Below are positions 49,238-60,451 of a stretch of DNA of 64,000 nt, piece after piece. The position numbers and the translations under genes were made by a program. The stretch is from Larix kaempferi (taxonomy: Eukaryota > Streptophyta > Pinopsida > Pinales > Pinaceae), in the NCBI GenBank assembly GCA_027924585.1, contig BSBM01001719.1, positions 10,288,001 through 10,352,000 of the forward strand, in the 5' to 3' direction. Numbering within the stretch: the stretch's first letter is position 1; every line of letters begins with the position of its first letter. A model generated the notes under the pieces. It was not told where the DNA came from. It worked only from the letters and a program-made list of their open reading frames with translations, and did not search any database.

Positions 49238-49721
49238 TGTTACACCAAAATCTCGTCATCATGAGTCGTGTGTCAACTCTCTGCCTTAATCCATGAATTT
49301 TCCCCGGCTAAAAAATACAGAGCAAGTTGTTGTCCTTATGTTTCCATAATTTCTAGTTGCATTGGCGCATCCTACTTTCTAGCAAGAGGCGCCATACCAT
49401 GGTTGGTGCATGATTCTCTCTGGCAAAGTGCACCAGTGGCTCTTGTTTCTCTTATACAAGTTGCGCTGACCCCTTCCTGGTGCAAGTTGCCTTCATGCAA
49501 GGTGCGTTAGGGTTGGTTAATGTGGATAACAAGGAGCTTCGAATGACTTCTCGAAGTTTGGTGACATGGAGGTCTATCCCTAGTTGATAAGAAGGCTGGT
49601 ATTCGGTCCCTAACCTAATGGGAATATCCCTTAGACCTATCCCTTTAATCCTCAAATTACTCTATCCATTTAAACTTATAAATATGACCTCTCTCTCCAT
49701 TGAGAAGGAGGAAGGACTATA
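49238..49721 (+). repeat. G2 3' LTR, first part
   Basis: Starts TGTTACACC and runs to the CTATA target duplication of gypsy D at 49717-49721. A TATAAATA lies at about 49677-49684. U3 contains several GGTGCA/TTGC words. It resumes at 57458. Confidence 0.7.
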
Positions 49722-50162
49722 TGATCCGAAAACAAGATCTTTGCTACTCTATGACGTTAACATGAATTGCATAAAGAGCATGAATGAAGCTCACAAATCC
49801 ATAAGAAGAGAACCAAACAGCATAGACAATACACACATAAAGATAACAAGTTGATAACAGAGTTCGTCCAGGATGGACTACGTCTCCGGGCCTGCTTCTC
49901 AATAGGAGGGCCGATCTATAATCTCAGCATAAAGGCAAAATACATGGCAATGATACAATGATACCTTGGCGACAATGGCCAGGAAGAGAACCGCTGCGCA
50001 AAACACAACAAGACTGCTTCCAGCAACTCCGAAGCCTGAAGACGGTGTAAAACGAGTATAAACACTCGTACCTTCCTCCTGCAGAGCTACGCAATCTCCC
50101 TTCTCTCCTTTAGCTACAAAGTCTCTACTCCAAAGCATGAGTGGCAAATGGCATATGAGGGG

Positions 50163-50172
50163 GTTTATATAG
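50163..50172 (-). promoter_or_regulatory. Gypsy D LTR TATA box
   Basis: Minus-strand CTATATAAAC. The equivalent in the 5' LTR, the copy that would drive the element, is near 56393-56402. Confidence 0.65.
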
Positions 50173-50550
50173 GCTTGAGTTAGCCCTCATCACATTCCCC
50201 TCATGATTCTTCAGTTACAACAAATTTGCCTAATTGGGCATATGGTTGAAAACCTCCAAGTTTGGTTATCATGTGGTTGGGCTCTTTATTAACTAATAAA
50301 CAAACATACTTAAAAAATACCTTTTTAAAATGGCATATGGTTAAAACCATATAAACCCACCTTTAAACTTATCCCAAAGTTTGTTATGTGGTGGCGCTCC
50401 CCTTATGATTATAAATACACATGCTTTTATATTTTTGAACCCACTTTTTGTCTTATCCCAAAGTTTGTTAAGCAAGGGTGGCACTCCAACCCTATGGCAT
50501 GCAATTCGTTGTAAGTTGTTATAGCACATGCTCCAACCCATGTTAGATGG

Positions 50551-51039
50551 CACGTGGTCTCCAACCCATTTTAAAACCATAACAAAGTTCTTAAAAAGCA
50601 CGTGGTGGCTCAATACAGGTTAAGGCGCAAGCTCCACGTGATTGGTTGGAGTTGGCCCCCTCTTTGTGCGCCATATAAACTTTTTAAGGTTTAAATAAAA
50701 GGTCTTAACCACACAAGCCAAGAAACATATGTAACCCAAGTGGTGGAGGCGGAGAGCTTATACAAGGGAGGTCACGGGGTCGAATCCTACGGAGGCCATA
50801 ATTTTTTCCTTAGACATATTGGCCAATTCCATGCTGCCACGTGGCGGCCTGGGATTGGTCCACCTCACGCCCCGTCAGCATCCAGTCAACCTTCCAGTCA
50901 CTGCCACGTCACCGTCCGTACGCCCAACCAGCTCAGATCATACTGCCATGTGTCACTTTGTGATTGGTCCGTACTGCCATGTGTTAGCTTGCCCATATAG
51001 TAGGGATGCCACGTGTCACCCTGTCAGTGGTGCCACGTG
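50551..51039. promoter_or_regulatory. CACGTG (G-box/ABRE-like) cluster in gypsy D U3
   Basis: Perfect CACGTG at 50551, 50599, 50635, 50838, 51010 and 51034, with related GCCACGTC and GCCATGTG words between, and repeated GATTGGTCC. All lie upstream of the TATA box. The other LTR holds the same cluster at +6230. CACGTG is the core bound by plant bZIP and bHLH factors. Confidence 0.7.
50736..50787 (+). other. tRNA/SINE-like A and B boxes inside gypsy D LTR
   Basis: CCAAGTGGTGGAGGC (50736-50750) resembles a tRNA A box. GGGTCGAATCC (50777-50787), preceded by AGGTCACG, differs by one base from the B-box consensus GGTTCGAATCC. The spacing is about 26 bases. This looks like the head of a tRNA-derived SINE captured by the LTR, and it is present in both LTRs (56966-57017). 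Confidence 0.55.
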
Positions 51040-51227
51040 GCACCTCCATTTTGCCAAATTTCCCTGTTTCACCAATACAACAAAACGCGATAACTTTCTC
51101 ATACGAAGTCTGTTTGAGGTGAAACGAACGTCGTTGGAATCGTCTCGACGAGCCCTTCGATCTGGTGCTAATTTTGCTGAGATTGGAGGACTTCAAAAAT
51201 TTTGTCTTCTTAGATCCTCCTGGATCA

Positions 51228-51239
51228 TTCCTCCCCACT
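51228..51239 (-). promoter_or_regulatory. Gypsy D polypurine tract
   Basis: Minus-strand AGTGGGGAGGAA abuts the 3' LTR. Confidence 0.8.
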
Positions 51240-51268
51240 GAGAAGCTTTTGGCCTCCAAAAGCCTTTA

Positions 51269-54200
51269 CTAATCAACAGATAGGTGAGGGAATTGCTCCC
51301 TCACTTTCTCCTTCTCGATCCACTTGGATTTGCTTGGATGAGTGCCTCTGATGCCCACTCGAAGATAATCAACATCACCTCTGCGAGAAGTCCTTGTCCT
51401 TTTGTCCAAGATGACATCTTCCTTTAGCTCATCCATGTACTCAGGAGAAAATTCATCAACTGATGGCAATGAGACATTCTCCCTTTCATCCATGATCATG
51501 GGAGGCTCATAGAGTTTCAAGTTCTCCACATTCACCACTGAGTAGATCTGCATGTATGGCGGTAGCTCTAAGCGAAAAGCATTTGTCCCAATCTTCTCCA
51601 AGATGGTGAAGGGACCATATCTAATGGGCTTGAGCTTCTTGCCTTCTCCTTTCATCCTCTCCTTACTGATGTGAAGCCACACTTGATCTCGCACCTGAAA
51701 CTGATGATCAACTCTATGCTTGTCATGGCGAGCCTTGTACTGGGCTTGACTCTTCTCCAACTGCTCTTGCACTGCTTGATGTACCTGTTGAACTCTCTGA
51801 ATGAACCTGCGGGCTTTGTCTTCATCCTTGGAAGTGCTTGAATCAACCTCTCTCCCATAAGTCAAGTCCAATGGAGTCTTTGGCAAGTACCCAAAGCATG
51901 TCTCAAATGGCGATCTCTGAGTGGAAGAATGCATAGCCCTGTTGTAGGCATGCTGCACATACTGGATCTGTTCATCCCATAACTTAGGATGCTTGTTACA
52001 ATAGCCTCGAAGCAAATGGACAACCGTCTTGTTGACTACCTCTGTCTGTCCGTCGGTCTGTGGATGGAAAGCGGTGCTCCTCTTTAGCTTGGTGTCCTTC
52101 ATACACCATAATTTTGTCCAAAACTCTCCAAGGAATCGAGAGTCTCGATCCGAGATAATGGACGTAGGGAGTCCAAAGTGAACCCATACATGCTGAAAGA
52201 AAAGAGAAGCAGCCTGCTCTGCAGTGACCTGCTTTTTACATGGCATAAGAATACACATCTTGCTGAACCTATCCACGACCACATACAAGTAGTCATGACC
52301 CCTCCTAGACATAGGCAAACCCCCCACAAAATCCATGGAAATGCTTTCCCAAGGATGGGAAGGAACAGGAAGTGGTGAGTACAGCCCCAATTTTCTATTA
52401 GTGGGCTTACAAGTAGAGCACATCACACACCCCTTTACATATTTTGTTACAATGTCTTTCATGCGAGGCCAATACACAAGTCTTTGCAAATGAGCCAAAG
52501 TCTTACCTACCCCAAAATGCCCTGATACAAGAGAAGTATGAGCTTCTCGTATTACATGGACTCTTTCACTGATAGGAACACATAACTTGCCCAAATGATA
52601 GAGCAACTTTCCCTGCAAATAGTAGTCTTCCACCTGTGTGCCATTGGTTAGCTTCTCATAAACCTCCTTGAAATCATCATCAGTAGCATACTGCTCAATA
52701 TAACTTTCATGGGATAAAGAAGCATTTTTCAAAACAATAGATGCAACAATAGGAGGTCTAGAAAGCATATCTGCCACTTTGTTACTAGTACCCTTTTTGT
52801 ACTTGATCACTAGATGGAATTGTTGAAGAAATCCCATCCACCTGAAATGACGAGCTTGCTGGAGCTTAGTCTGGGACTGGAGATACTGCAAGGGCTGATG
52901 ATCGGTATGGATGATCGTCTCCTTACCCATCAAGTAGTGCTTCCACTTCTTGACACTCTGAACCAAAGAATACAACTCTTTGTCATAGGAGGGGTAGTTG
53001 ATCACTGCTTGAGTAAAAGTCTCTGAATGGTAGCAAATAGGCTTGCGGTGCTGCATCAATACTTCCCCCATGGCATATCCACTGGCATCTGTCTCTATCT
53101 CAAATGGCTGCTGCAAATCAGGCAAGGCTAGGACTGGGGCGGTGCTGATCTTTCCCTTCAATGTGTCGAAGGCTTTCTGCTGCTTTCCTCCCCACTGGAA
53201 GGCTTTCTTCACACTTGTTAAGGCATGCAAAGGAGATGCTATGTATGAGAAGTTCTGAATGAACCTCCTCCAATATTGAATAGCTCCTAAAAAGCTTCTC
53301 ACTTCAGTAGCGTTAGTAGGCTTAGGCCAATTGACAATTACATCAACTTTTGAAGGATCAATTTTTAAATTTCCACCTCCTACAATATGACCCAAGTAAA
53401 CTAATGAAGTTTTTCCAAATTCACACTTTGCCAATTTTACATACAATTTCTCCTTTTTCAAAGTATCTAATACTTGCTTTACATGCCCCACGTGTGCTTC
53501 CCAAGTTTTGCTAAAGACCAATATATCATCTAAGTATACAATGACAAAATCATCTAAGAATGGCCGGAAAACATCATTCATTACCCGCATAAAGGTTGCA
53601 GGTGCATTGCAAAGCCCAAAGGGCATCACCAACCACTCAAATAGACCTTGCTTGGTCTTGAAGGCCGTCTTCCACACATCACTTTCTGCAATTCTGATCT
53701 GGTGGTAGCCACTGCGCAAATCCAACTTGGTCTAGAACACAACATCTTTCAACTGGTCGAGCAAGTCATCTATGCGAGGAAGCGGGTATCGATTCTTGAT
53801 CGTGATCTTGTTGAGAGCCCGATAGTCAACGCACATCCTCCATGTGCCATCTTTCTTCATCACCAACACAATCGGTGAACCACATGGAGAGGAGCTGGGT
53901 CTGATCACTCCTTGGTCCAACAAGTCTTGAACCTGCTTCTTAATCTCTGCCATTTCAACTGCGGACAACCTGTACATGCCCACATTAGGAAGAGGGGCAT
54001 CCTGCTGGAGATGGATCTCATGCTGAATATCCCTTTTGGGAGGCAAACCTGTAGGTTCCTGAAATATTTCATCATAGTTAGCCACAATATCAATCATAAC
54101 CTTTTTATGAGAAGGATCACAACCTTTGAAAGCATCGGATGCTTCAGCATCTTTTGCTCTCACAACCATGAGCATGTATCTCTTATTAGTGTTGATGAGT

Positions 54201-55912
54201 CTCTTCATCTGTCCTGCACTAACAAGAGTGGTGTTAGCCTTCATACTGTGAGCTCTCACAATGTACTCCACCCCATTTTTGGTGAAATGGTACTTGTTCT
54301 CATGACGGAAGAACACTGCTTTTCGATCATACAAGTATGGGCTTCCCAATACGATACCGCAGATGTCAAGAGGAACAACATCTAAGTCCACCTCATCAAT
54401 CAACTTTGAAGCAATAGCAAACCTTAACCTGCATTGCTTAGTCACCTGCAACTTAGCATTATCACATACCCATCCAAGAGGATAAGGCTTGGGGTGAGGT
54501 TTAGTCTGTATGCCCAACTTCTTAACAACTGATTCTGAGATCAAATTTACTTGAGAACCCGGATCAAATAATGTTTCAATCTTTGTATGCTTAGACACAA
54601 CTCTGATGTGAAACAACTCACTTCTTCTTTTATCATTTTCTTTAGAAACATGAGTAGAACTTGAACCAGTATGAGGAGTTTTGTTACCTTGCATTCCCAC
54701 GGCTGTAATCATGGTTTCGTCACCTGAGTCGGAACCCAAATCTCGTTGCGCTGTTGCAACGGTCTTTTTCTTCTTTTTGCCTCCATAATGCTTTGGCCTT
54801 TGTTCAGGATGCAACTTCCAACAACTTTCTTCATCATTCCCATCAGTATCGCAATGGTTGCAATGGGGCTTTCCTCCTTCCTTCTTGGCAGTAGCTGTCT
54901 TCTTGCTCTTGTCTTTTTTCTTGAACTTGTGGTGGTTGTTGGGCTTGAAAGGCTTCTTCTGATGGTCTTCTTGCAAATGCTTCCCCCTGTTCTCAAGATG
55001 AGTAGCCTGAACACTTGCTTCATCCACACTAGTAGGATTCAACAATAGCAAAGTATGGCGTAGATAATGATGAAGAGCACCAATATACTTCAAAAGAGTG
55101 TCAGGAGAATCTAAAGCAATATTCAATTCTAAAGCTTTCTTTCTAAATTCTTCAGTAAAACTCTGAACACTCTGACCCTTGCCTTGTCTAAAAGTTTGCC
55201 GATCCATCATTGCCTTCTGAACATAACCCAACGGATAAAATTGCTTACGTAAAGCAGAAATAAAAGCAGACCACGATGAGAGAAGATTACCCATTTGTTT
55301 GCTACCTTGCTGAAGCTTTCTTTCCCACCATACAAGTGCGGTGCCTGTCAGCCGAAGTGAAGCCAACTGAATCTTCACATCTTCTTCTTCGATCTGCTGG
55401 ACTCGACAATAGACCTCAATTTGCCTTATCCAATTGTTTAACTTCTCTGCATTCGCTTCCCCATTGAACATGGGCAAATCAAACTTCACATCGAGCTTCA
55501 ATAAGGGCTTCTTTTGAGGCTCTTTGTGAGGAACCTTGGAATGTTGAGAATGAGATGAGGAAGAAGCACTTGAACTTGTGCTTGAAGCTGAAGGTGAAGA
55601 GGGAGGCTCAGGAGGCTCTTCGCCACCTTCCCCTTGGTTAACTGAAGCGTTGCCTTCGTCCTTCACTTCTTTGTCTTCCTTCTTTACTTCACTGCCTTTT
55701 CTTTCTTTTGCCATGCGTTCTTCATAGTCTGCAAACAACTTGTCTACCTTGTCGGCCATCATATAGAAGACCTTGTGAAAGTTTGCCTCCATCGCGATGC
55801 GGGCATCATTAGCATCCATCTTCCTCCTTCGGTGTGCACGTCCGATCTCGGAATTGTAAGGCTCTAATGTACCCTCACCAGCTTGTAGTTTAGCCCTCGT
55901 GAGCATCCACAC
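51269..55912 (-). pseudogene. Gypsy D gag-pol polyprotein with one in-frame stop
   Basis: One frame of 1548 codons from the ATG at 55912, interrupted only by TAG at 53734-53732 in RT, just before TKLDLRSGYHQIRI. Order: gag with a long Ser-rich linker, zinc knuckle, protease ([11 protein letters not shown]), RT with YLDD, RNase H (TDASGYAMGEVL, TDHQPLQYL), integrase zinc finger (SGHFGVGKT, CVMCSTC), DDE core (MDFVGGLP, SDRDSRF, DGQTEVVN), GPY/F (IRYGPFTILEKIG) and a chromodomain-like tail (ILDKRTRTSRR to WIEKEKVREQFPHL). This is the chromovirus layout; the tail is thought to guide integration to chromatin marks. Two other oddities: the knuckle reads [14 protein letters not shown], with Asn for the zinc-binding His, and protease has DPGS rather than DSGS or DTGS. 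A later Met at 55819 is an alternative start. Confidence 0.93.
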
Positions 55913-55931
55913 TCACAATCCAACGTCAAAT

Positions 55932-55948
55932 AGACTTGCTCTGATACC
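55932..55948 (-). promoter_or_regulatory. Gypsy D primer binding site
   Basis: Minus-strand TGGTATCAGAGCAAGTC, the initiator-Met tRNA type, a few bases inside the 5' LTR edge and 20 bases before the first ATG. Confidence 0.88.
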
Positions 55949-55951
55949 ACA

Positions 55952-57457
55952 TGATCCGAAAACAAGATCTTTGCTACTCTATGACGTTAACATGAATTGC
56001 ATAAAGAGCATGAATGAAGCTCACAAATCCATAAGAAGAGAACCAAACAGCATAGACAATACACACATAAAGATAACAAGTTGATAACGGAGTTCGTCCA
56101 GGATGGACTACGTCTCCGGGCCTGCTTCTCAATAGGAGGGCCGATCTATAATCTCAGCATAAAGGCAAAATACATGGCAATGATACAATGATACCTTGGC
56201 GACAATGGCCAGGAAGAGAACCGCTGCCCAAAACACAACAAGACTGCTTCCAGCAACTCCGAAGCCTGAAGACGGTGTAAAACGAGTATAAACACTCGTA
56301 CCTTCCTCCTGCAGAGCTACGCAATCTCCCTTCTCTCCTTTAGCTACAAAGTCTCTACTCCAAAGCATGAGTGGCAAATGGCATATGAGGGGGTTTATAT
56401 AGGCTTGAGTTAGCCCTCATCACATTCTCCTCATGATTCTTCAGTTACAACAAATTTTCCTAATTGGGCATATGGTTGAAAAGCTCCAAGTTTGGTTATC
56501 ATGTGGTTGGGCTCTTTATTAACTAATAAACAAACATACTTAAAAAATACCTTTTTAAATTGGCATATGGTTAAAACCATATAAACCCACCTTTAAACTT
56601 ATCCCAAAGTTTGTTATGTGGTGGTGCTCCCCTTATGATTATAAATACACATGCTTTTATATTTTTGAACCCACTTTTTGTCTTATCCCAAAGTTTGTTA
56701 AGCAAGGGTTGCGCTCCAACCCTATGGCATGCAATTCGTTGTAAGTTGTTATAGCACATGCTCCAACCCATGTTAGATGGCACGTGGTCTCCAACCCATT
56801 TTACAACCATAACAAAGTTCTTAAAAAGCACGTGGTGGCTCAATACAGGTTAAGGCACAAGCTCCACGTGATTGGTTGGAGTTGGCCCCCTCTTTGTGCG
56901 CCATATAAACTTTTTAAGGTTTAAATAAAAGGTCTTAACCACACAAGCCAAGAAACATATGTAACCCAAGTGGTGGAGGCGGAGAGCTTATACAAGGGAG
57001 GTCACGGGGTCGAATCCTGCGGAGGCCATAATTTTTTCCTTAGACATATTGGCCAATTCCATGCTGCCACGTGGCGGCCTGGGATTGGTCCACCTCATGC
57101 CCCGTCAGCATCCAGTCAACCGTCCAGTCACTGCCACGTCACCGTCCGTACGCCCAGCCAGCTCAGATCATACTGCCATGTGTCACTTTGTGATTGGTCC
57201 ATACTACCATGTGTCAGCTTTCCCATATAGTAGGGATGCCACGTGTCACCCTGTCAGTGGTGCCACGTGGCACCTCCATTTGGCCAAATTTCCCTGTTTC
57301 ACCAATACAACAGAACGCGATAACTTTCTCATACGAAGTCCGTTTGAGGTGAAACGAACGTCGTTGGAATCGTCTCGACGAGCCCTTCGATCTGGTGCTA
57401 ATTTTGCTGAGATTGGAGGACTTCAAAAATTTTGTCTTCTTAGATCCTCCTGGATCA
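55952..57457 (-). repeat. Gypsy D 5' LTR
   Basis: 1506 bp, same ends and features as the 3' LTR (+6230 offset). The promoter copy that would drive the element. Confidence 0.95.
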
Positions 57458-57900
57458 CTATAGTACTCTCATGCTAGTGGAATTATCCTAGGTGATCCCT
57501 ACTCATCCTTTGGGAGGAAAACATCATCCTTTGGAGGTTTGGCTTGGATTGTTGGATGGAATTTACGACATTGAGGCTTAGGATGTGACTATCTTTCTCT
57601 ATGTATTTCCCATCATTTACAATAATACAAACTCTTTCCATAAATATTGTTGTGTTGATAATATTTAGAGCTTTATTCCTTAACTGTTAGCTTAGATCAA
57701 TTCATATTTAGATATGCTTTTACTAGTTGCTTGTTTCCATATGGTTGACAAGGTTTTGCAGCTCAAGATCTGAAGGATCTAGAGCTTGGAGCAACAAAGA
57801 GGAAAGGATTTTCATATCTGAGGTAATTAATTTACCTTTTCCTTTGCATTTCTTTTGATCTAGGAAAGTAGATTGTGTTCTCTATTTATTTGTTCTAGAT
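57458..57900 (+). repeat. G2 3' LTR, second part
   Basis: Continues the G2 LTR after gypsy D. A GGTTGACAAGGTTTTGCAG stretch near 57745 is alignable with CTGTCAAGACTAATTTGCAG in the G1 LTR. The expected GTAACA end is not visible, so the right edge is uncertain and may be truncated. Confidence 0.5.
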
Positions 57901-58084
57901 CCACTTGGACTAGGGAGATCTTGCTTGAGTCCGCTTGAATAGATTGTCCATAAACATCCTGATACATGCATTGTGTGAAATGTCTGCTGTGAAATTCCAT
58001 GAACACCAAGAATGTGAAAAATAAATACATCTCCCAAATGGTCTCCCACATAGGAAACTGGAACACTGCTCTGCAAAGATGAAC

Positions 58085-60451
58085 TCAAACAACTGAAGGT
58101 TGGTTTTCTCTCTCAAACCAATAATCGAACCGCTGATCCAAGTGACCGATGAAACCAGGAAATACCATATCACATTGCTTGTATTGCATCCGTCCAAACA
58201 TCATGATTTCAAAATATAGATCATCAAAGTACATAACAACATCATACAAATGTACATCAAGAAGGCACCTAATCAAAGAATCATGAAAGTGCTTGTGCAT
58301 CCAAGTAAGTAGATGATCATGTGCCAAGTGCATACAAGCATCAACTGACCAATCAAATATGCTCCAATGGAATATATGAGAATCCCATGTCCTATAATGC
58401 TGCTCCAAAAGGATGCAATATGCATCAAAATAATCAGCCATGTGTTCTTTCATCCAAGAAGTGAATGAAGAACCTCCGCAAAAATATGAACCAAGGAGAA
58501 AAGAAAACAAGGAGACTTCAAGTGGCTCAAAGAAGTCTCATCCATACACCCATGAATGTGAGAGTCATAAAAAAATAACAAAGGATGTGGCTTCCAATAA
58601 TAATGTGCTCCAATCATAAATTTCTTCACCCAAGTATTGGATGAAGTTCCTCCAACATCAAATCAACTAAGCAAAGAGCAAGAAAAATTGTGAGTCTTCA
58701 AGTGAATCAAGTGAACATCATAGGTGCATCCATGTAGATGTGTATCATCATAAGGTAAGAAAGGATGTTTCTACAAACATAAATAAGAAGGTGCTCAAGT
58801 CATGTCATCATCAAAAGGAGAGATAGGAGTTTCGTACTCCTCATGGGGCACCATCAGAAAGAACCCTTTCACCCACACTTCATTAGGATGAATGCTGTAA
58901 AATATGGAAGTGTAGTATTTAGGAGAATGAACCAACTCACCCAAATGATCAGAAAGTGCAGAAGTTTCATCATGTGAAGGATCCATAGGGGTAGGATCAT
59001 GCACCTCCCTCAAAAAGTGTGAAAATTTTCTCATAGGTTGGTTCCAAAGTAGATGAATCATTCACTTCTTCAAAAATTGTATAACCATCATCAAGAGGAA
59101 ACTCAAGTTCCTCTTCCACCACATAAAGTGCTTGGATATCATCAAGCTCATCTTCAAACACATCAAGACCATGCAAATTTCCATGTTTCTCATGATCCAC
59201 CATGTCATGAGAAACATCCAAGCAATCTACCATATGACAATTTGAAACATAGGAAGAAGAACAAGTATCTTGCAACCTCTCAAAAAGTTGCTCATTTTGA
59301 ATTTTGAGCTTATGAATATCCTCATTATTCTTCATCTATGCATCATGTAACAATTCATTTATCTCAACCAAATTGTTTCTATCAAAAATCAAAGACATGA
59401 AATTACCTTTGATGTTGCACATTGCTCTTTGAATCTTCTCCAAATCTTCAAGGAAGGATGCCTCTGCCAATGAAGTATCTTTCCAACAAGAATTTGACAC
59501 CAATTCTTGAGAGTCATGGAGAGTATTCAAGGACTCTTTAATATTCTTTTCATCCATATTCAAGGACCCTTCAAGAAAATGAGGTTCTTGCAAATGAACC
59601 TCCTCTTCTTCTTCCTTCTTGCTTGGAACAACATCATGAAGCTCAAGTGGTGATGGGGAATTTGATCTTGGTTTTTCTTCAAGTGATACAAGGTCTCCAT
59701 CTCCATGGTGAATGGAAATTTGTCTTGCAGAAACACCTTCAAAAGTGATCTCTATGTCACCAACATAGAGGTGTGAGCACCCATTAGTAGGTACTCCTTC
59801 ACAGTTCAAGCATCCATCCATAGATTCTCTTTGATCGATGTCCAAAGTAGAATGTTTCTCGGAATGATATTCAGTAGTTTCAATGGAATCTTCTTCATGC
59901 TCATGTGATTTTTCTTCATATTTTTCAAAGTCACTTGGGAGTGAATTTTCATCCTCTTCATGTGATGCTTCTTCTACTTCACCACCTACAAAACTAGGTG
60001 GCTCATGGGTCTCCTCCTTTTCACTCAAATATATATCATTTGCTCTCCAAAGTATTTTTCAAGAAGGGAATAGACCTTACTTCACTAATTCCACATCTTC
60101 ATTATTGGGCCTATATGAAAACACCCAATCGACAAAGTCTTAAAAAACAATGGCCTCCTTTGTCTTTCCCATCAAAGCGAGATATACTTGATATTGTTGA
60201 GGCAAAGTTTTACATGTTTCTCTCAATATTTCTAATTGATTCATAGGATTAGCCTTTGGTAGCATAAAACATTCATATTCATCATACACAAGGTCATAAG
60301 AATAACCCTTATTCCTTATGAAATTTTAAGAAGTGTTGCATGATGGCACCTCTTCCTCATACCATTCACATTATTCTTCATATTGCTCACAATCATCTTC
60401 ATACTTCTCATAAGAATTGTACTCATATGAGTCATCATAATAGTAAGACAT
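58085..60451 (-). pseudogene. Long decayed ORF of unknown family
   Basis: Read on the minus strand from an ATG at 60451, one frame is recognisable through most of 2.4 kb. There are about six stops between 60370 and 60050, one at 59338-59336, and a frameshift near 59000 that is compensated before 58510. The N-terminus is Tyr/Glu/Asp-rich (MSYYYDDSYEYNSYEKYEDD), followed by LEILRETCKTLPQQYQVYLA and FVDWVFSYRPNNEDVEL. A long acidic Ser/Glu-rich middle comes next, with a CLNCEGV...GCSHLYVGDIEI patch, then a His/Trp-rich C-terminus. I do not recognise the family. The context (LTR-like promoter upstream) suggests a retrotransposon-encoded or LARD-type ORF. Confidence 0.5.

Larger units (their letters stand above)
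49722..51227 (-). repeat. Gypsy D 3' LTR
   Basis: 1506 bp. On the minus strand, U3 runs from 51227 to a TATA box at about 50163-50172 (CTATATAAACC). U3 contains six CACGTG sites and a tRNA-like A/B-box pair on the plus strand. Confidence 0.95.
49717..57462 (-). mobile_element. Gypsy D: complete chromodomain-type Ty3/gypsy element, CTATA target duplication
   Basis: A full-length element at 49722-57457 (7736 bp), minus strand, flanked by CTATA at 49717-49721 and 57458-57462. The LTRs are 1506 bp with TGATCC/GGATCA inverted ends and about 23 differences by eye. It was inserted in the LTR of G2. Confidence 0.96.

Noticed and set aside
50736-50808. Functional tRNA gene
   Set aside because: Only A/B-box-like parts are present; no acceptor stem pairing or anticodon arm could be drawn.
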